A stretch of 31,551 nt of DNA from DATBDN01 sp036269895 (GCA_036269895.1 DATBDN010000017.1:1-31551); one strand, 5' to 3'; numbered from the stretch's first letter, positions 10,388 through 17,882 are shown. Notes: generated by a model not told the origin, from the sequence alone. Numbers and translations: made by a program.

Positions 10388-12328
10388 ATGGCTACTGCTG
10401 CAGCACCGGTACAGCAAACCCACGCCCCAGTCCACCAGCCGCGCTCGAAGTGGACGGGTCCCGGCTGGTATCGCGTCCTGATCGCGGTACCGCTGGGCTT
10501 CTTGCTCGCGTTCGCTTTGGTGACGCTGGCGCGCCTCGCGCTCCACTACCACCCAACGATTGACTGGACTGCGATCGTGACGATCGCGATGGTCACGATG
10601 CCGCTGTCCTTCGTGATCGGCATCGGCTGCTTCGACTACTGGTTCTACTGGGCCGCGGGCAAGCCAACCCGCGCAGAGGACCACTCGGGGCACGGCGCGA
10701 CGAAGTGGCAGGACTACTTCCGCGTCAACACCGACCACAAGGTCATCGGGATTCAGTACATCGTCACCACGTTCTTCTTCTTCGCCACCGGCGGCCTGAT
10801 GGCGATGCTGATGCGCGCCGAGCTGGCGCAGCCCGGTACGCAGTTCGTCGACGCGAACACCTTCAACGGCCTGTTCTCGGTGCACGCGTCGCTGATGATC
10901 TTCCTGTTCATCATCCCGGTGTTCGCGGGCATCGCGAACTTCGTCGTGCCGCTGATGATCGGCGCGCCCGACATGGCGTTCCCGCGCCTGAACGCCCTGT
11001 CGTACTGGCTGCTGCCGACCGCCGGCATCCTGATGCTGGCGAGCTTCCTGGCCCCCGGCGGCTCGTTCGCCACCGGCTGGACCGCCTACGCGCCGCTCTC
11101 CACCGACACGCCGCTCGGACAGACCTTCTTCTCGATGGCGGTGCAGTTCGCCGGCGCCTCGTCGGTGGCCACCGGCCTCAACTTCCTGGTCACGATCATC
11201 ACCATGCGCGCGCCAGGCATGACGTTCTGGCGCATGCCGCTGCTCGTCTGGGCGAACTTCACGACCTCACTGCTGGTCGTGATCGCCACGCCGTTCATCG
11301 CCGGCTCGCAGTTCTTCGTGCTGCTCGACCGCGGGCTGAGCACGAACTTCTTCGCCGCGAATGCGGGCGGCGATCCGATCATGTACCAGCACGTCTTCTG
11401 GTTCTACTCGCACCCGGCCGTCTACATCATGATGCTGCCCGGGTTCGGGATCATCAGCGAGGTCATCTCGACGCATGCGCGCAAGCCGGTGTTCGGCTAC
11501 CGGATGATGGCCTTCTCGCTGCTGGCGATCGTCTTCCTCGGCTTCACCGTGTGGGCCCACCACATGTTCGTGTCGGGCATGTCGGCGTGGCTGCGCGTGC
11601 CGATGATGGTCACGACGATGCTGATCGCGGTGCCGACCGGCATCAAGATCTTCAGTTGGTTAGCCACCCTCTATAGAGGCGTGATCCACCTGAGAACGCC
11701 GATGCTGTTCGCGCTCGGCTTCATCACGATGTTCACGCTGGGCGGGATCTCGGGGATCATGCTCGCGGTCATCCCCTACGACATCCACGTGTCGGACACG
11801 TACTTCGTCGTGGCGCACATCCACTACGTGCTGTTCGGCGGATCTGTCTTCACGATCTATGCCGGCATCTACCACTGGTTCCCGAAGATGACGGGCCGGA
11901 TGTACGACGAGACGCTCGGCAAGATCCACTTCTGGCTCTCGTTCGTCTTCTTCAACCTGACGTTCGGGCCGATGCACCTGATCGGCATCGACGGGATGCC
12001 GCGCCGCGTGGCCGATTACGCGCAGAAGTACGCGGGCTGGAACCTCTTCATCTCGATCTCCGCGTTCATCTTCGGCGCCTCGTTCTTCATCTTCCTCTAC
12101 AACATGATCAGCTCGTGGCGCCACGGGCCGCCGGCTCCGGCGAACCCCTGGGAGGCGCACACGATCGAGTGGCAGGTCTCGTCGCCGCCGCCGATCTTCA
12201 ACTTCGACGAGGTGCCGACGGTCGTCGGCGGCCCGTACGAGTACGGCGTTCCGGGCGCCCGCCACGCGGTGTTCAAGGACAAGGAGCCGGCCCCCGCCGG
12301 GGTTGCTCAAACGGCAGCGGCTGAATGA
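10388..12328 (+). CDS. ctaD: Cytochrome c oxidase subunit I, A2-type, with N-terminal extension
   Basis: Catalytic subunit that reduces O2 and pumps protons. All metal ligands are visible in the 646 residues: His166 and His479 (low-spin heme), His342, His391 and His392 (CuB), His477 (high-spin heme), and the cross-link tyrosine Tyr346. The helix VI motif is YSHPAVY (340-346), lacking the glutamate of HPEV, so this is the A2 subfamily of heme-copper oxidases. D-channel Asp195 and Asn202 and K-channel Lys420 are present. About 110 residues precede the usual N-terminus and add two hydrophobic spans (about 28-52 and 60-90), suggesting 14 rather than 12 spans. The stop overlaps the next start (ATGA). 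Confidence 0.97.
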   Translation: MATAAAPVQQTHAPVHQPRSKWTGPGWYRVLIAVPLGFLLAFALVTLARLALHYHPTIDWTAIVTIAMVTMPLSFVIGIGCFDYWFYWAAGKPTRAEDHSGHGATKWQDYFRVNTDHKVIGIQYIVTTFFFFATGGLMAMLMRAELAQPGTQFVDANTFNGLFSVHASLMIFLFIIPVFAGIANFVVPLMIGAPDMAFPRLNALSYWLLPTAGILMLASFLAPGGSFATGWTAYAPLSTDTPLGQTFFSMAVQFAGASSVATGLNFLVTIITMRAPGMTFWRMPLLVWANFTTSLLVVIATPFIAGSQFFVLLDRGLSTNFFAANAGGDPIMYQHVFWFYSHPAVYIMMLPGFGIISEVISTHARKPVFGYRMMAFSLLAIVFLGFTVWAHHMFVSGMSAWLRVPMMVTTMLIAVPTGIKIFSWLATLYRGVIHLRTPMLFALGFITMFTLGGISGIMLAVIPYDIHVSDTYFVVAHIHYVLFGGSVFTIYAGIYHWFPKMTGRMYDETLGKIHFWLSFVFFNLTFGPMHLIGIDGMPRRVADYAQKYAGWNLFISISAFIFGASFFIFLYNMISSWRHGPPAPANPWEAHTIEWQVSSPPPIFNFDEVPTVVGGPYEYGVPGARHAVFKDKEPAPAGVAQTAAAE

Positions 12329-13176
12329 ACGACGCCAAGCCCACACGCCTGCTGGTCGTCGCGAACGAGACGGTCGTCGGCAAGCCTCTGATCGACGCGG
12401 TCAAGGCGCACGCCCAGAAGGGGCCGGTCGATGTCCACGTGATCTGCCCGCAGAACATGCCGCGCGCGGGCTGGGTCCAGTACAGCGAGGAGGCTCGCTG
12501 GGCTGCAGAGAACCGGCTGAAGGCGACGCTCGCGCGTCTGAGCGAGGCCGGCATTCACGCGACAGGGGCGATCGAGGACCCCGATCCGTATACGGCGATC
12601 ATGGACGAGCTGGGCCGCGCCGACTACGACGAGATCATCATCTCCACCCACCCGGAGACGCGGTCGGGCTGGCTGCGCCGCGACCTGATCGAACGGGTCA
12701 AGCAGGCAGCGCGCCGCCCGGTCGAGCATGTCGTGGTCGACCACGCTGCCGAGAGCGAGCGCGGCACGGAGACGCTCGTTGTCGCCAACCAGACCGTCGA
12801 GAGCGACGACCTGCTCGCCCTGCTCAAGCAGCGGGCGGCGGACGGGCGTCACCGCTTTGTCGTGATCATGCCGCAGGGCGAGGGCGCCGAGGGTGATCCG
12901 TACGAGCGCCTCGCGCACGTGCTGCAGCGGCTCGAGCAGGAGGGCGTCGACGCCGTCGGCCAAGTCGTCCACCCGGACCCGTTCACCGCGATCCAGAACG
13001 CGGTCCAGTGGTACCCCGTCGACGACATCATCATCTCCACCTTCGAGCCGGAGCGCTCAGGTTGGCTTCGGACCGACCTCGTCGGCCGTGTGCGCAGCGC
13101 CACCGGAAAGCCGGTCGAACACGTCGTCGCCGGACAGGGCCCGTCACCGACCGCCCAGGAGGATCAGGCCGCCTGA
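12325..13176 (+). CDS. Tandem Usp-like two-repeat protein inside the oxidase operon
   Basis: A soluble 283-residue protein with two homologous halves (about 8-139 and 149-270). Both carry LVVANxT at the start, a (D/H)PDP(Y/F)TAI turn, and the pattern DxIIISTxxxxxSGWLRxDL near the end, closing with PVEHVV. The alternating strand/helix pattern and IIIST segment fit a universal-stress-protein-like fold, but I do not see the usual ATP-binding GxxGx9G(S/T). It overlaps ctaD by 4 nt (ATGA) and ctaE by 1 nt (TGATG), so it is translated with the oxidase subunits. No transmembrane span or signal peptide is visible. Function is unknown; a regulatory or assembly role is a guess from position. Confidence 0.8.
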   Translation: MNDAKPTRLLVVANETVVGKPLIDAVKAHAQKGPVDVHVICPQNMPRAGWVQYSEEARWAAENRLKATLARLSEAGIHATGAIEDPDPYTAIMDELGRADYDEIIISTHPETRSGWLRRDLIERVKQAARRPVEHVVVDHAAESERGTETLVVANQTVESDDLLALLKQRAADGRHRFVVIMPQGEGAEGDPYERLAHVLQRLEQEGVDAVGQVVHPDPFTAIQNAVQWYPVDDIIISTFEPERSGWLRTDLVGRVRSATGKPVEHVVAGQGPSPTAQEDQAA

Positions 13177-13796
13177 TGGAAGCCGCCGGCGTCGCATCAG
13201 ACCTCCACGAGCAGCACGGCGACCACCACGGTCCGCCCGCGCCGCACTTCTCGTCGGCGGTCGATCCCCAGACGCTGGGGATGTACCTGTTCATCATCAG
13301 CGAGGTGATGCTCTTCGGAGCATTCTTCACCGCGTACTTCTTCATCCGCGTCGTGAAGCACGCCGACTGGCCGTCGCCGGGGCACGACATCCCGGTGCTC
13401 GTGGCCGGGATCAACACGTGCATCCTGGTCTCGTCGTCGTTCACGATGCACTGGGCGCTCGAAGGCATCAAGAACAACAACAAGCGGGCGATGAGGGCCG
13501 GCCTGCTGACGACATTCCTGCTGGGCCTGACGTTCCTCTCGGTGCAGGTCAACGAGTACTTCCACCTCGGTTGGGCCGTCCACGACGACGCTCAGGCGTC
13601 GATCTTCTACGGCCTGACCGGCCTGCACGGCGCGCACGTCACGGTGGGGCTGATCCTGTTGGCGATGGCGAACATCCGAGCCTTCCGCGGTCACTACACC
13701 CCCGAGGAGCACCGCGGCGTCGAAGTGCCTGGGATCTACTGGCACTTCGTCGACATCATGTGGATCGTCGTCTTCACGACGGTCTACGTCCTCTAG
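13176..13796 (+). CDS. ctaE: Cytochrome c oxidase subunit III
   Basis: A 206-residue membrane protein with the subunit III pattern: LGMYLFIISEVMLFGAFFTA near the N-terminus, then about five hydrophobic spans, with LTGLHGAHVTVGLILL and a final GIYWHFVDIMWIVVFTTVYV. It is the short form (five spans) common in bacteria. The N-terminus is His-rich (DLHEQHGDHHG). The start ATG 13176 shares one base with the stop of the Usp-like gene; the frame is open further upstream, but that part is a shadow of the preceding gene. Confidence 0.95.
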   Translation: MEAAGVASDLHEQHGDHHGPPAPHFSSAVDPQTLGMYLFIISEVMLFGAFFTAYFFIRVVKHADWPSPGHDIPVLVAGINTCILVSSSFTMHWALEGIKNNNKRAMRAGLLTTFLLGLTFLSVQVNEYFHLGWAVHDDAQASIFYGLTGLHGAHVTVGLILLAMANIRAFRGHYTPEEHRGVEVPGIYWHFVDIMWIVVFTTVYVL

Positions 13797-13799
13797 ACC

Positions 13800-13913
13800 G
13801 TGGCCTGGAATCCGCTCCGCTCGGAGCGGGACATGTTCCGGTTCCTGGTGCAGGTCGGCGCCTTCTGCGTGATCGTGATCGTGATCGTGGTCGTGCTCAG
13901 GGCGATCTTCTGA
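13800..13913 (+). CDS. Small single-TM membrane peptide (37 aa)
   Basis: GTG-initiated 37-codon ORF encoding MAWNPLRSERDMFRFL followed by a strongly hydrophobic Val/Ile stretch and a short basic end. It starts 3 nt after the ctaE stop, and its TGA overlaps the start region of the next gene (CTGA), so it occupies an otherwise unexplained gap in the operon. Size and position suggest a small structural subunit of the oxidase, but there is no recognisable motif. The repeated GTGATC unit at 13869-13890 underlies the Val/Ile run. Confidence 0.55.
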   Translation: MAWNPLRSERDMFRFLVQVGAFCVIVIVIVVVLRAIF

Positions 13914-14671
13914 ACGACCTGGAGCTGGCAACCTCGCTCGCGCGAGAGGCGGGCGCGCTGCTGCTCACGCGCTTCGGTGAAGTCGCTCGGGACGTGGACG
14001 TCAAGTCGTCTGCGACGGACATGGTGTCGGCGGCTGACCGCGACGCCGAGGCGCTCATTCGGAACGGCCTCAGAACGGCTCGACCAGAGGATGGGCTGCT
14101 TGGCGAGGAGGGTTCGCATCGCGAAGCCGCGTCGGGGCGGCGCTGGGTGGTCGATCCGCTCGATGGCACGACCAACTTCCTCTACGGGTTTCCGCAATGG
14201 GCGGTGTCCATCGCTCTGGAAGGCGAGCTCGGCGTGGTCTATGACCCGGTGGGGGACGAGCTGTTCGCAGCGTCGCGGGGGTCGGGCGCGACGCTGAACG
14301 GTTCGATGCTCCGGATGGCAGCGCCGCCGCCGCTGTCCACAGCCCTGATCGCCACCGGGTTCGGATACGACGCCGAACGACGCAGCAAGCAGGGTGCTGT
14401 CATCGCTCGCATCCTGCCGCGGATTCGCGACTTGCGGCGGGCGGGCGCGGCGGCCTTGGATCTCTGCTGGCTCGCTGCGGGTCGCGTGGACGGCTACTAC
14501 GAGCGCGGACTGGGCGCGTGGGACTGGGCGGCGGCGCGGATAGTGGCCGAGGAGGCCGGTGCCGCCGTCACGGATCTCGAGCCGGAACCGCACGGCCTGG
14601 TCGCCGCGCATCCGGATCTGCTGCCGGACCTGCTCGACCTCCTCCGCGAGGCCGAATCCGACCTGTTCTGA
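13910..14671 (+). CDS. Inositol monophosphatase-family phosphatase, probable CTG start
   Basis: Mg-dependent sugar-phosphate phosphatase of the IMPase/SuhB family, about 253 residues. Metal-site motifs are GEEG, VVDPLDGTTNFLYGF (family DPxDGTxN) and GAWDWAAARIVAEEAG (family WDxAAG). The Tyr after FL replaces the usual His. Substrate is uncertain: inositol-1-phosphate, histidinol phosphate or another sugar phosphate. No ATG, GTG or TTG lies in frame near the expected N-terminus; CTG at 13910 gives MNDLELATSLAREAG, just where the family begins, and overlaps the preceding stop as CTGA. It is probably translated by coupling and co-transcribed with the oxidase genes. Confidence 0.85.
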   Translation: MNDLELATSLAREAGALLLTRFGEVARDVDVKSSATDMVSAADRDAEALIRNGLRTARPEDGLLGEEGSHREAASGRRWVVDPLDGTTNFLYGFPQWAVSIALEGELGVVYDPVGDELFAASRGSGATLNGSMLRMAAPPPLSTALIATGFGYDAERRSKQGAVIARILPRIRDLRRAGAAALDLCWLAAGRVDGYYERGLGAWDWAAARIVAEEAGAAVTDLEPEPHGLVAAHPDLLPDLLDLLREAESDLF

Positions 14672-14672
14672 T

Positions 14673-14721
14673 CACTCTCTCCACATAGACGGCAACTATT
14701 GCCGTCGATGTGGAGAGAGTG
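14673..14721. terminator. Long hairpin, bidirectional terminator
   Basis: Near-perfect inverted repeat: outer 14-bp arms CACTCTCTCCACAT (14673-14686) / ATGTGGAGAGAGTG (14708-14721), one A.G mismatch, inner 8-bp arms GACGGCAA (14688-14695) / TTGCCGTC (14699-14706), loop CTA. It fills the whole gap between the convergent phosphatase (stop 14671) and the cytochrome c-cupredoxin gene (stop 14724). There is no T-run. Confidence 0.75.
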
Positions 14722-14723
14722 GC

Positions 14724-15425
14724 CTACTTGACGGTGAGGGTGCCCTTCATCCCGGCCTGTTCGTGGCCGGGGACTTGGCAGTAGAACGTGTAGCTGCCGG
14801 GCTTCAGCGTGGCCGTGAAGGTCGAGGTCTGGCCTTGTGGAACGACCTTGCCGGCGGCGCCGTTCACGCCCTTCAGGGCGATGTTGTGCTGGATCGACGA
14901 CTTGTTCGGCATGTCGACCGTGACCTTGCCGGCCTTCGCAGCTGCCTTCGTGTGGTCGAAGGCGGTGCCGTCGACGGCGTCGATCGTGAGCTTGCCGCCC
15001 TTCTCGATCGCGGGCTTGCTGCTGGTCTTCGGCTGACCGGCCGTAGCCAGCTCACCGGTGTCCTTGCCGGGCACGCCCGCGGCGTGGCCCACGTAGGCAG
15101 CGACATCGATCGCGCTGTCGCCGGTGACCAGCTTGGCGGGCATGATGCTGCCGCGGCGCGGATAGCCGATCTGGTGCTTGACGACGCCCTCGACGGTCTT
15201 CGCGGTCATGCCGTCGGCACGGGCCGCGGAAAAGGCGTCATCCAGGTTCGGCCCCTGGGTGCCCTTCGTGTTGGCGCGCGCGAGCGTATGGCAGGCGCCA
15301 CAGTGGTTGACGTAGAGGGTCTTGCCCTGTACGAGGTCGGCGCTGTTGCGGCCGCAGGCGGAGAGCGCCAGGGCGCCAACCGTGAGCACGGCGGCTGCGA
15401 GGGCGGTGTGACTGAACCGGTGCAA
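14724..15425 (-). CDS. Lipoprotein fusing cytochrome c and a type-1 copper (cupredoxin) domain
   Basis: A probable membrane-anchored electron carrier outside the cell membrane. The 233 residues begin with a lipoprotein signal (hydrophobic 7-23, lipobox LSAC, lipidated Cys24). Residues about 30-120 are a mono-heme cytochrome c: CGACH (42-46) with probable axial Met95 in SIMPAKL. After a linker, residues about 143-233 form a blue-copper domain with ligands His180, Cys216, His221 and Met226 (CQVPGHEQAGM). The start is TTG at 15425-15423, with TAGTCT 10 nt upstream and no Shine-Dalgarno. It sits convergent to the caa3 operon, so donating electrons to CtaC is a reasonable inference. Other partners, such as a quinol-oxidising complex, cannot be excluded. 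Confidence 0.88.
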   Translation of the reverse strand: MHRFSHTALAAAVLTVGALALSACGRNSADLVQGKTLYVNHCGACHTLARANTKGTQGPNLDDAFSAARADGMTAKTVEGVVKHQIGYPRRGSIMPAKLVTGDSAIDVAAYVGHAAGVPGKDTGELATAGQPKTSSKPAIEKGGKLTIDAVDGTAFDHTKAAAKAGKVTVDMPNKSSIQHNIALKGVNGAAGKVVPQGQTSTFTATLKPGSYTFYCQVPGHEQAGMKGTLTVK

Positions 15426-15435
15426 GGCGGCGGGG

Positions 15436-15441
15436 AGACTA
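15436..15441 (-). promoter_or_regulatory. -10 hexamer (TAGTCT) for the cytochrome c-cupredoxin gene, leaderless-type
   Basis: TAGTCT on the minus strand, 10 nt before the TTG start, no Shine-Dalgarno in between. It lies just downstream of the 15446-16969 gene on the same strand, giving the lipoprotein its own promoter. Confidence 0.4.
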
Positions 15442-15445
15442 GCTG

Positions 15446-16969
15446 TTAAGGCCGCGGAAGCGCGTCAAGCCGACCCTGGGCTGCGTCGATGACGCCCCGC
15501 GCCACGCCCTCCCACGAGAAGCGCTCCCGAGCCAGGCCAGAGAGCGCTTTTGAGGCGGCGGCACGGCGCTCGGGGTCGAGCTGCAGCCAACGGATCAGGC
15601 GGTCGGCGATCTGTTCGACGGCGTCGTCGCCGAGCTCGAACGAGAGCAGCGGACGGAGGTCCTCCGGGAGCGCCTCGGCAAGGATCTTCGACACCTCAGC
15701 GAGTCCCGAATGCGCCGCGGACACGGGCAGCGCGCCACAGGAGGCAGCCTCGGCCGCGACCATGCCGAATGCCTCGGGCCAGGTGCTCGGGACCACCATG
15801 GCTTCGCACGCGGCGAGCAGGTCGGGCAGATCGGAGTGCTCGAGGCGGCCCGTGAAGTGGATGCGGGAGAGCCCATGCGCCGCCGCCTCCGGGTACGAGT
15901 CAGGGACGCGCTCGAGGAACGCACGCAGAAAGCGAAGCTCGCCGGCAGGCCCGCCCTCCAGCTCGCGGCCACGGCGGGCGATCTCGCGCGCGTGCTCCTG
16001 GTCCCCGTCTCGCAGCGCGCCGGCGAGCTGCTCGATCCCCTCCCGGTACGTGCCGAAGCCAACCATCACGAGGCGTGCATCCGGCACTGCCTCGGCGACC
16101 GACGGCCACGCCGCCACCAGGAGGTCCACGCCCTTCGACACGATCAGCTTTCCGACGAACGTGACGATCCGGTCACGCTCCGGATCCAGCGCGCGCAGCG
16201 CCTCGGCGGCCCCGGCCTCGCCACCCCAGCCGGCGGCGTCAGAGCCCTCCAGCCGATCGGCCAGCCCACGCAGCCGCTCCGCCGCGTCCGCGCGCGGCAC
16301 GAACGTGTCGGCATCCACACCGGGGGGCCCGAGCCGCGTCTTCTTGTCTACGGCTGGATCCGCCATCACCTGCCACAGCCCCTCGGCGGTGTGGCGCGAT
16401 CCCACCAGCACCGCGCCGGCGCGCTCGAGACCCTCGGCCGCGTACGGCAGGAAACGCTCGCGGTGAGGCGCGACGGTGTACGTGAGCGCACTGCCGTGGA
16501 CCTTCACCGCGTACGGCGCGTCCAGGCCACGGGCCAGGATCACGGGGCCCATCACGAGGTGGTTCGCCAGCCCCACCTCAACCCCGGCCCGCTCCGCGAC
16601 GTCGCGTACCGCGGCAGCGTTCGCCTCCACGTAGTGCTCGACCTCATCGTCGCTCAGCTCCGGGTACGGACGCGCGTCGAAGCCCTCGTACTCGTCAGCC
16701 ACGTACACCGGCAGCGTGCGGCCGATGTCCGGGAGGTAGGCCGTCACGCGCACTGGATCGCGGATCGCCTCGATACGCAGCTCGCCATCCTCCCAGCGGC
16801 CGACGGCATCCACGAACGGCAGCTCGCCCGCCTGGCGGTCCTGGCACAGCAGGTGGACCTCGTGACCGAGCTTCGCGAGCGCGGTCACGAGCGACGCGTT
16901 GTAGACGTTGCTCCCCGTGCCCCGCAGCAGGTAGCCGTGAAAGATCAGCACTCGCATCCGGCGTGCCAT
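15446..16969 (-). CDS. GT4-like glycosyltransferase (GT-B fold)
   Basis: A 507-residue retaining-type glycosyltransferase. The N-terminal Rossmann half begins MRVLIFHGYLLRGTGSNVYN and includes LAKLGHEVHLLCQDR. The C-terminal half has IVTFVGKLIVSKGVDLLV, a LVMVGFGTYREG segment, and the donor-site EX7E motif in PSTWPEAFGMVAAEA (Glu-X7-Glu). This matches the GT4/glycogen-synthase-like superfamily; donor and acceptor cannot be told from sequence. An insertion of about 60 residues between VGFG and GRLEHSDLPDLL (with a charged QEHAREIARRGRELEGG) is longer than usual. Two starts are possible, ATG 16969 or ATG 16957; the second fits the family N-terminus better. It is divergent from the gene at 17019 and apparently transcribed alone. 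Confidence 0.85.
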   Translation of the reverse strand: MARRMRVLIFHGYLLRGTGSNVYNASLVTALAKLGHEVHLLCQDRQAGELPFVDAVGRWEDGELRIEAIRDPVRVTAYLPDIGRTLPVYVADEYEGFDARPYPELSDDEVEHYVEANAAAVRDVAERAGVEVGLANHLVMGPVILARGLDAPYAVKVHGSALTYTVAPHRERFLPYAAEGLERAGAVLVGSRHTAEGLWQVMADPAVDKKTRLGPPGVDADTFVPRADAAERLRGLADRLEGSDAAGWGGEAGAAEALRALDPERDRIVTFVGKLIVSKGVDLLVAAWPSVAEAVPDARLVMVGFGTYREGIEQLAGALRDGDQEHAREIARRGRELEGGPAGELRFLRAFLERVPDSYPEAAAHGLSRIHFTGRLEHSDLPDLLAACEAMVVPSTWPEAFGMVAAEAASCGALPVSAAHSGLAEVSKILAEALPEDLRPLLSFELGDDAVEQIADRLIRWLQLDPERRAAASKALSGLARERFSWEGVARGVIDAAQGRLDALPRP

Positions 16970-17004
16970 TCTGGCGATTCCGCGCTTACGGCCTACCTGC
17001 CCGC

Positions 17005-17010
17005 TAAATT
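17005..17010 (+). promoter_or_regulatory. -10 hexamer (TAAATT) before the 17019 gene, leaderless-type
   Basis: TAAATT ends 8 nt before the GTG at 17019; the 8 nt (CCTCCCTC) contain no Shine-Dalgarno. It is the most A/T-rich stretch of the 49-nt divergent region 16970-17018. Confidence 0.45.
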
Positions 17011-17018
17011 CCTCCCTC

Positions 17019-17288
17019 GTGCCGCGACCGCAGCTATACCGCCTTCGCTCCCGGTCGGACCGCGAGATCGTCCGCGAGATCGAGCCCGGAGCCGTCTACG
17101 TCGACCGTGAAACCGGCGAGGAGTTCACCGTGGTCGGCAAGGTCCTGCCGCTCGCTCCCAGCGAGAGCCGGCTCCCGTGGGCGGTCGAGAACCTGCGGCT
17201 GTGCGGCTGCTCGCTCGAGCAACTGGCCCCGAAGGACGTGCCGGACTGCCCGACCTGCGGCCGTCGGCTCCCCGCGGTCGAGGGGTAA
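17019..17288 (+). CDS. Small conserved-type protein with CxC and CxxC cysteine pairs
   Basis: An 89-residue soluble protein, GTG start at 17019. The N-terminal part is charged (RSRSDREIVREIEPG) and followed by a strand-rich VYVDRETGEEFTVVGKVLP. The C-terminal third carries CGC (about 62-64) and CPTCGRRL (about 77-84), a possible zinc-binding arrangement of four cysteines spaced about 15 residues apart. I do not recognise the family. The TAA stop is followed after 3 nt by the lipoprotein gene, so the two are probably an operon. Confidence 0.65.
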   Translation: MPRPQLYRLRSRSDREIVREIEPGAVYVDRETGEEFTVVGKVLPLAPSESRLPWAVENLRLCGCSLEQLAPKDVPDCPTCGRRLPAVEG

Positions 17289-17291
17289 TCC

Positions 17292-17693
17292 GTGAGGCTC
17301 CGGCGCGTCGCATTCGTCGTGGCGTCGGCAGCAATCCTGTTGCCGGTCGCCGGCTGCGGCGGTGGAGGCAGCACGAACGCAGCGGAACCGCTGCCGACGA
17401 AGCCGCCGGCCCTGACGGTCCCGGGCGACAACAAGGCTCCGCAGGTCGACAACTCGACCCAGACCACCCCGACCAACACATCCACGTCGACGTCGACGGC
17501 AACCACGCCCGCCGCGACGCCGACCCAGACGACCGCAGCGCCAACGAACCCAGGAACAGCTCAGGGCGGCGCCGCAGCACCGCAGACAGGCGGAGCAACG
17601 CCCGACTCACCGCAGAACGACCAAAGCCCACCGGCAAACTCCCCGGCGAGCAAATTCGAGCAGTTCTGCAAAGAGAACCCAGGAGCCTGTTAA
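17292..17693 (+). CDS. Thr/Pro-rich lipoprotein
   Basis: A 133-residue exported protein. The signal MRLRRVAFVVASAAILLPV leads to lipobox VAGC (Cys about 19), then low-complexity sequence rich in Thr, Pro, Gln and Asn with runs such as TSTSTSTATTP, likely extended and perhaps O-glycosylated. The end is different: KFEQFCKENPGAC with two cysteines, possibly a small disulfide-closed or recognition tail. The GTG start at 17292 has GAGGGG at good spacing. Function unknown; it may span or decorate the cell wall. It shares a unit with the small Cys protein upstream. Confidence 0.75.
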   Translation: MRLRRVAFVVASAAILLPVAGCGGGGSTNAAEPLPTKPPALTVPGDNKAPQVDNSTQTTPTNTSTSTSTATTPAATPTQTTAAPTNPGTAQGGAAAPQTGGATPDSPQNDQSPPANSPASKFEQFCKENPGAC

Positions 17694-17707
17694 TCCAAGC
17701 GTGAACC

Positions 17708-17786
17708 GGGGCCGTCGCGCCGACGTTCGTGGTCGATGCAATGGAGCGAAGCGACCTGGCTGCGTCGAACGCGAATGGCGGGGTCA
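17708..17786. repeat. Palindromic repeat family, copy 1 (right arm decayed)
   Basis: First of three copies. It begins GGGGCCGTCGCGCCGACGTTCG and runs through the shared core GAGCGAAGCGACCTGGCTGC to CGAATGGCGGGG, after which similarity to the inverted arm is lost. Its core is nearly identical to copies 2 and 3. It starts exactly 90 bp before copy 2, so the two are tandem. Confidence 0.85.
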
Positions 17787-17798
17787 ACCAGGACCCGC

Positions 17799-17882
17799 GG
17801 GCCGTCGCCCCGACGTTCGTGGTCGATGCAGTGGAGCGAAGCGACCTGGCTGCGTCGAACGCGAATGGCGGGGCGACGGCCC
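17799..17882. repeat. Palindromic repeat family, copy 2 (both arms)
   Basis: 84-bp imperfect palindrome. Left arm at 17799-17819 (GGGCCGTCGCCCCG followed by ACGTTCG) pairs with right arm 17862-17882 (CGAATGGCGGGGCGACGGCCC) with two mismatches; the core is imperfectly self-complementary around GAGCGAAGCGACC. It abuts a GC palindrome at 17879-17900. No protein-coding role is believable although the repeats are open in some frames. Confidence 0.9.

Noticed and set aside
13869..13890. GTGATC repeats as a regulatory repeat
   Set aside because: Explained by the Val/Ile membrane span of the 37-residue peptide.
12893..13909. Extension of the phosphatase frame upstream through ctaE
   Set aside because: It is Arg/Pro/Ser-rich shadow of the Usp-like gene and ctaE; the family starts at 13910.
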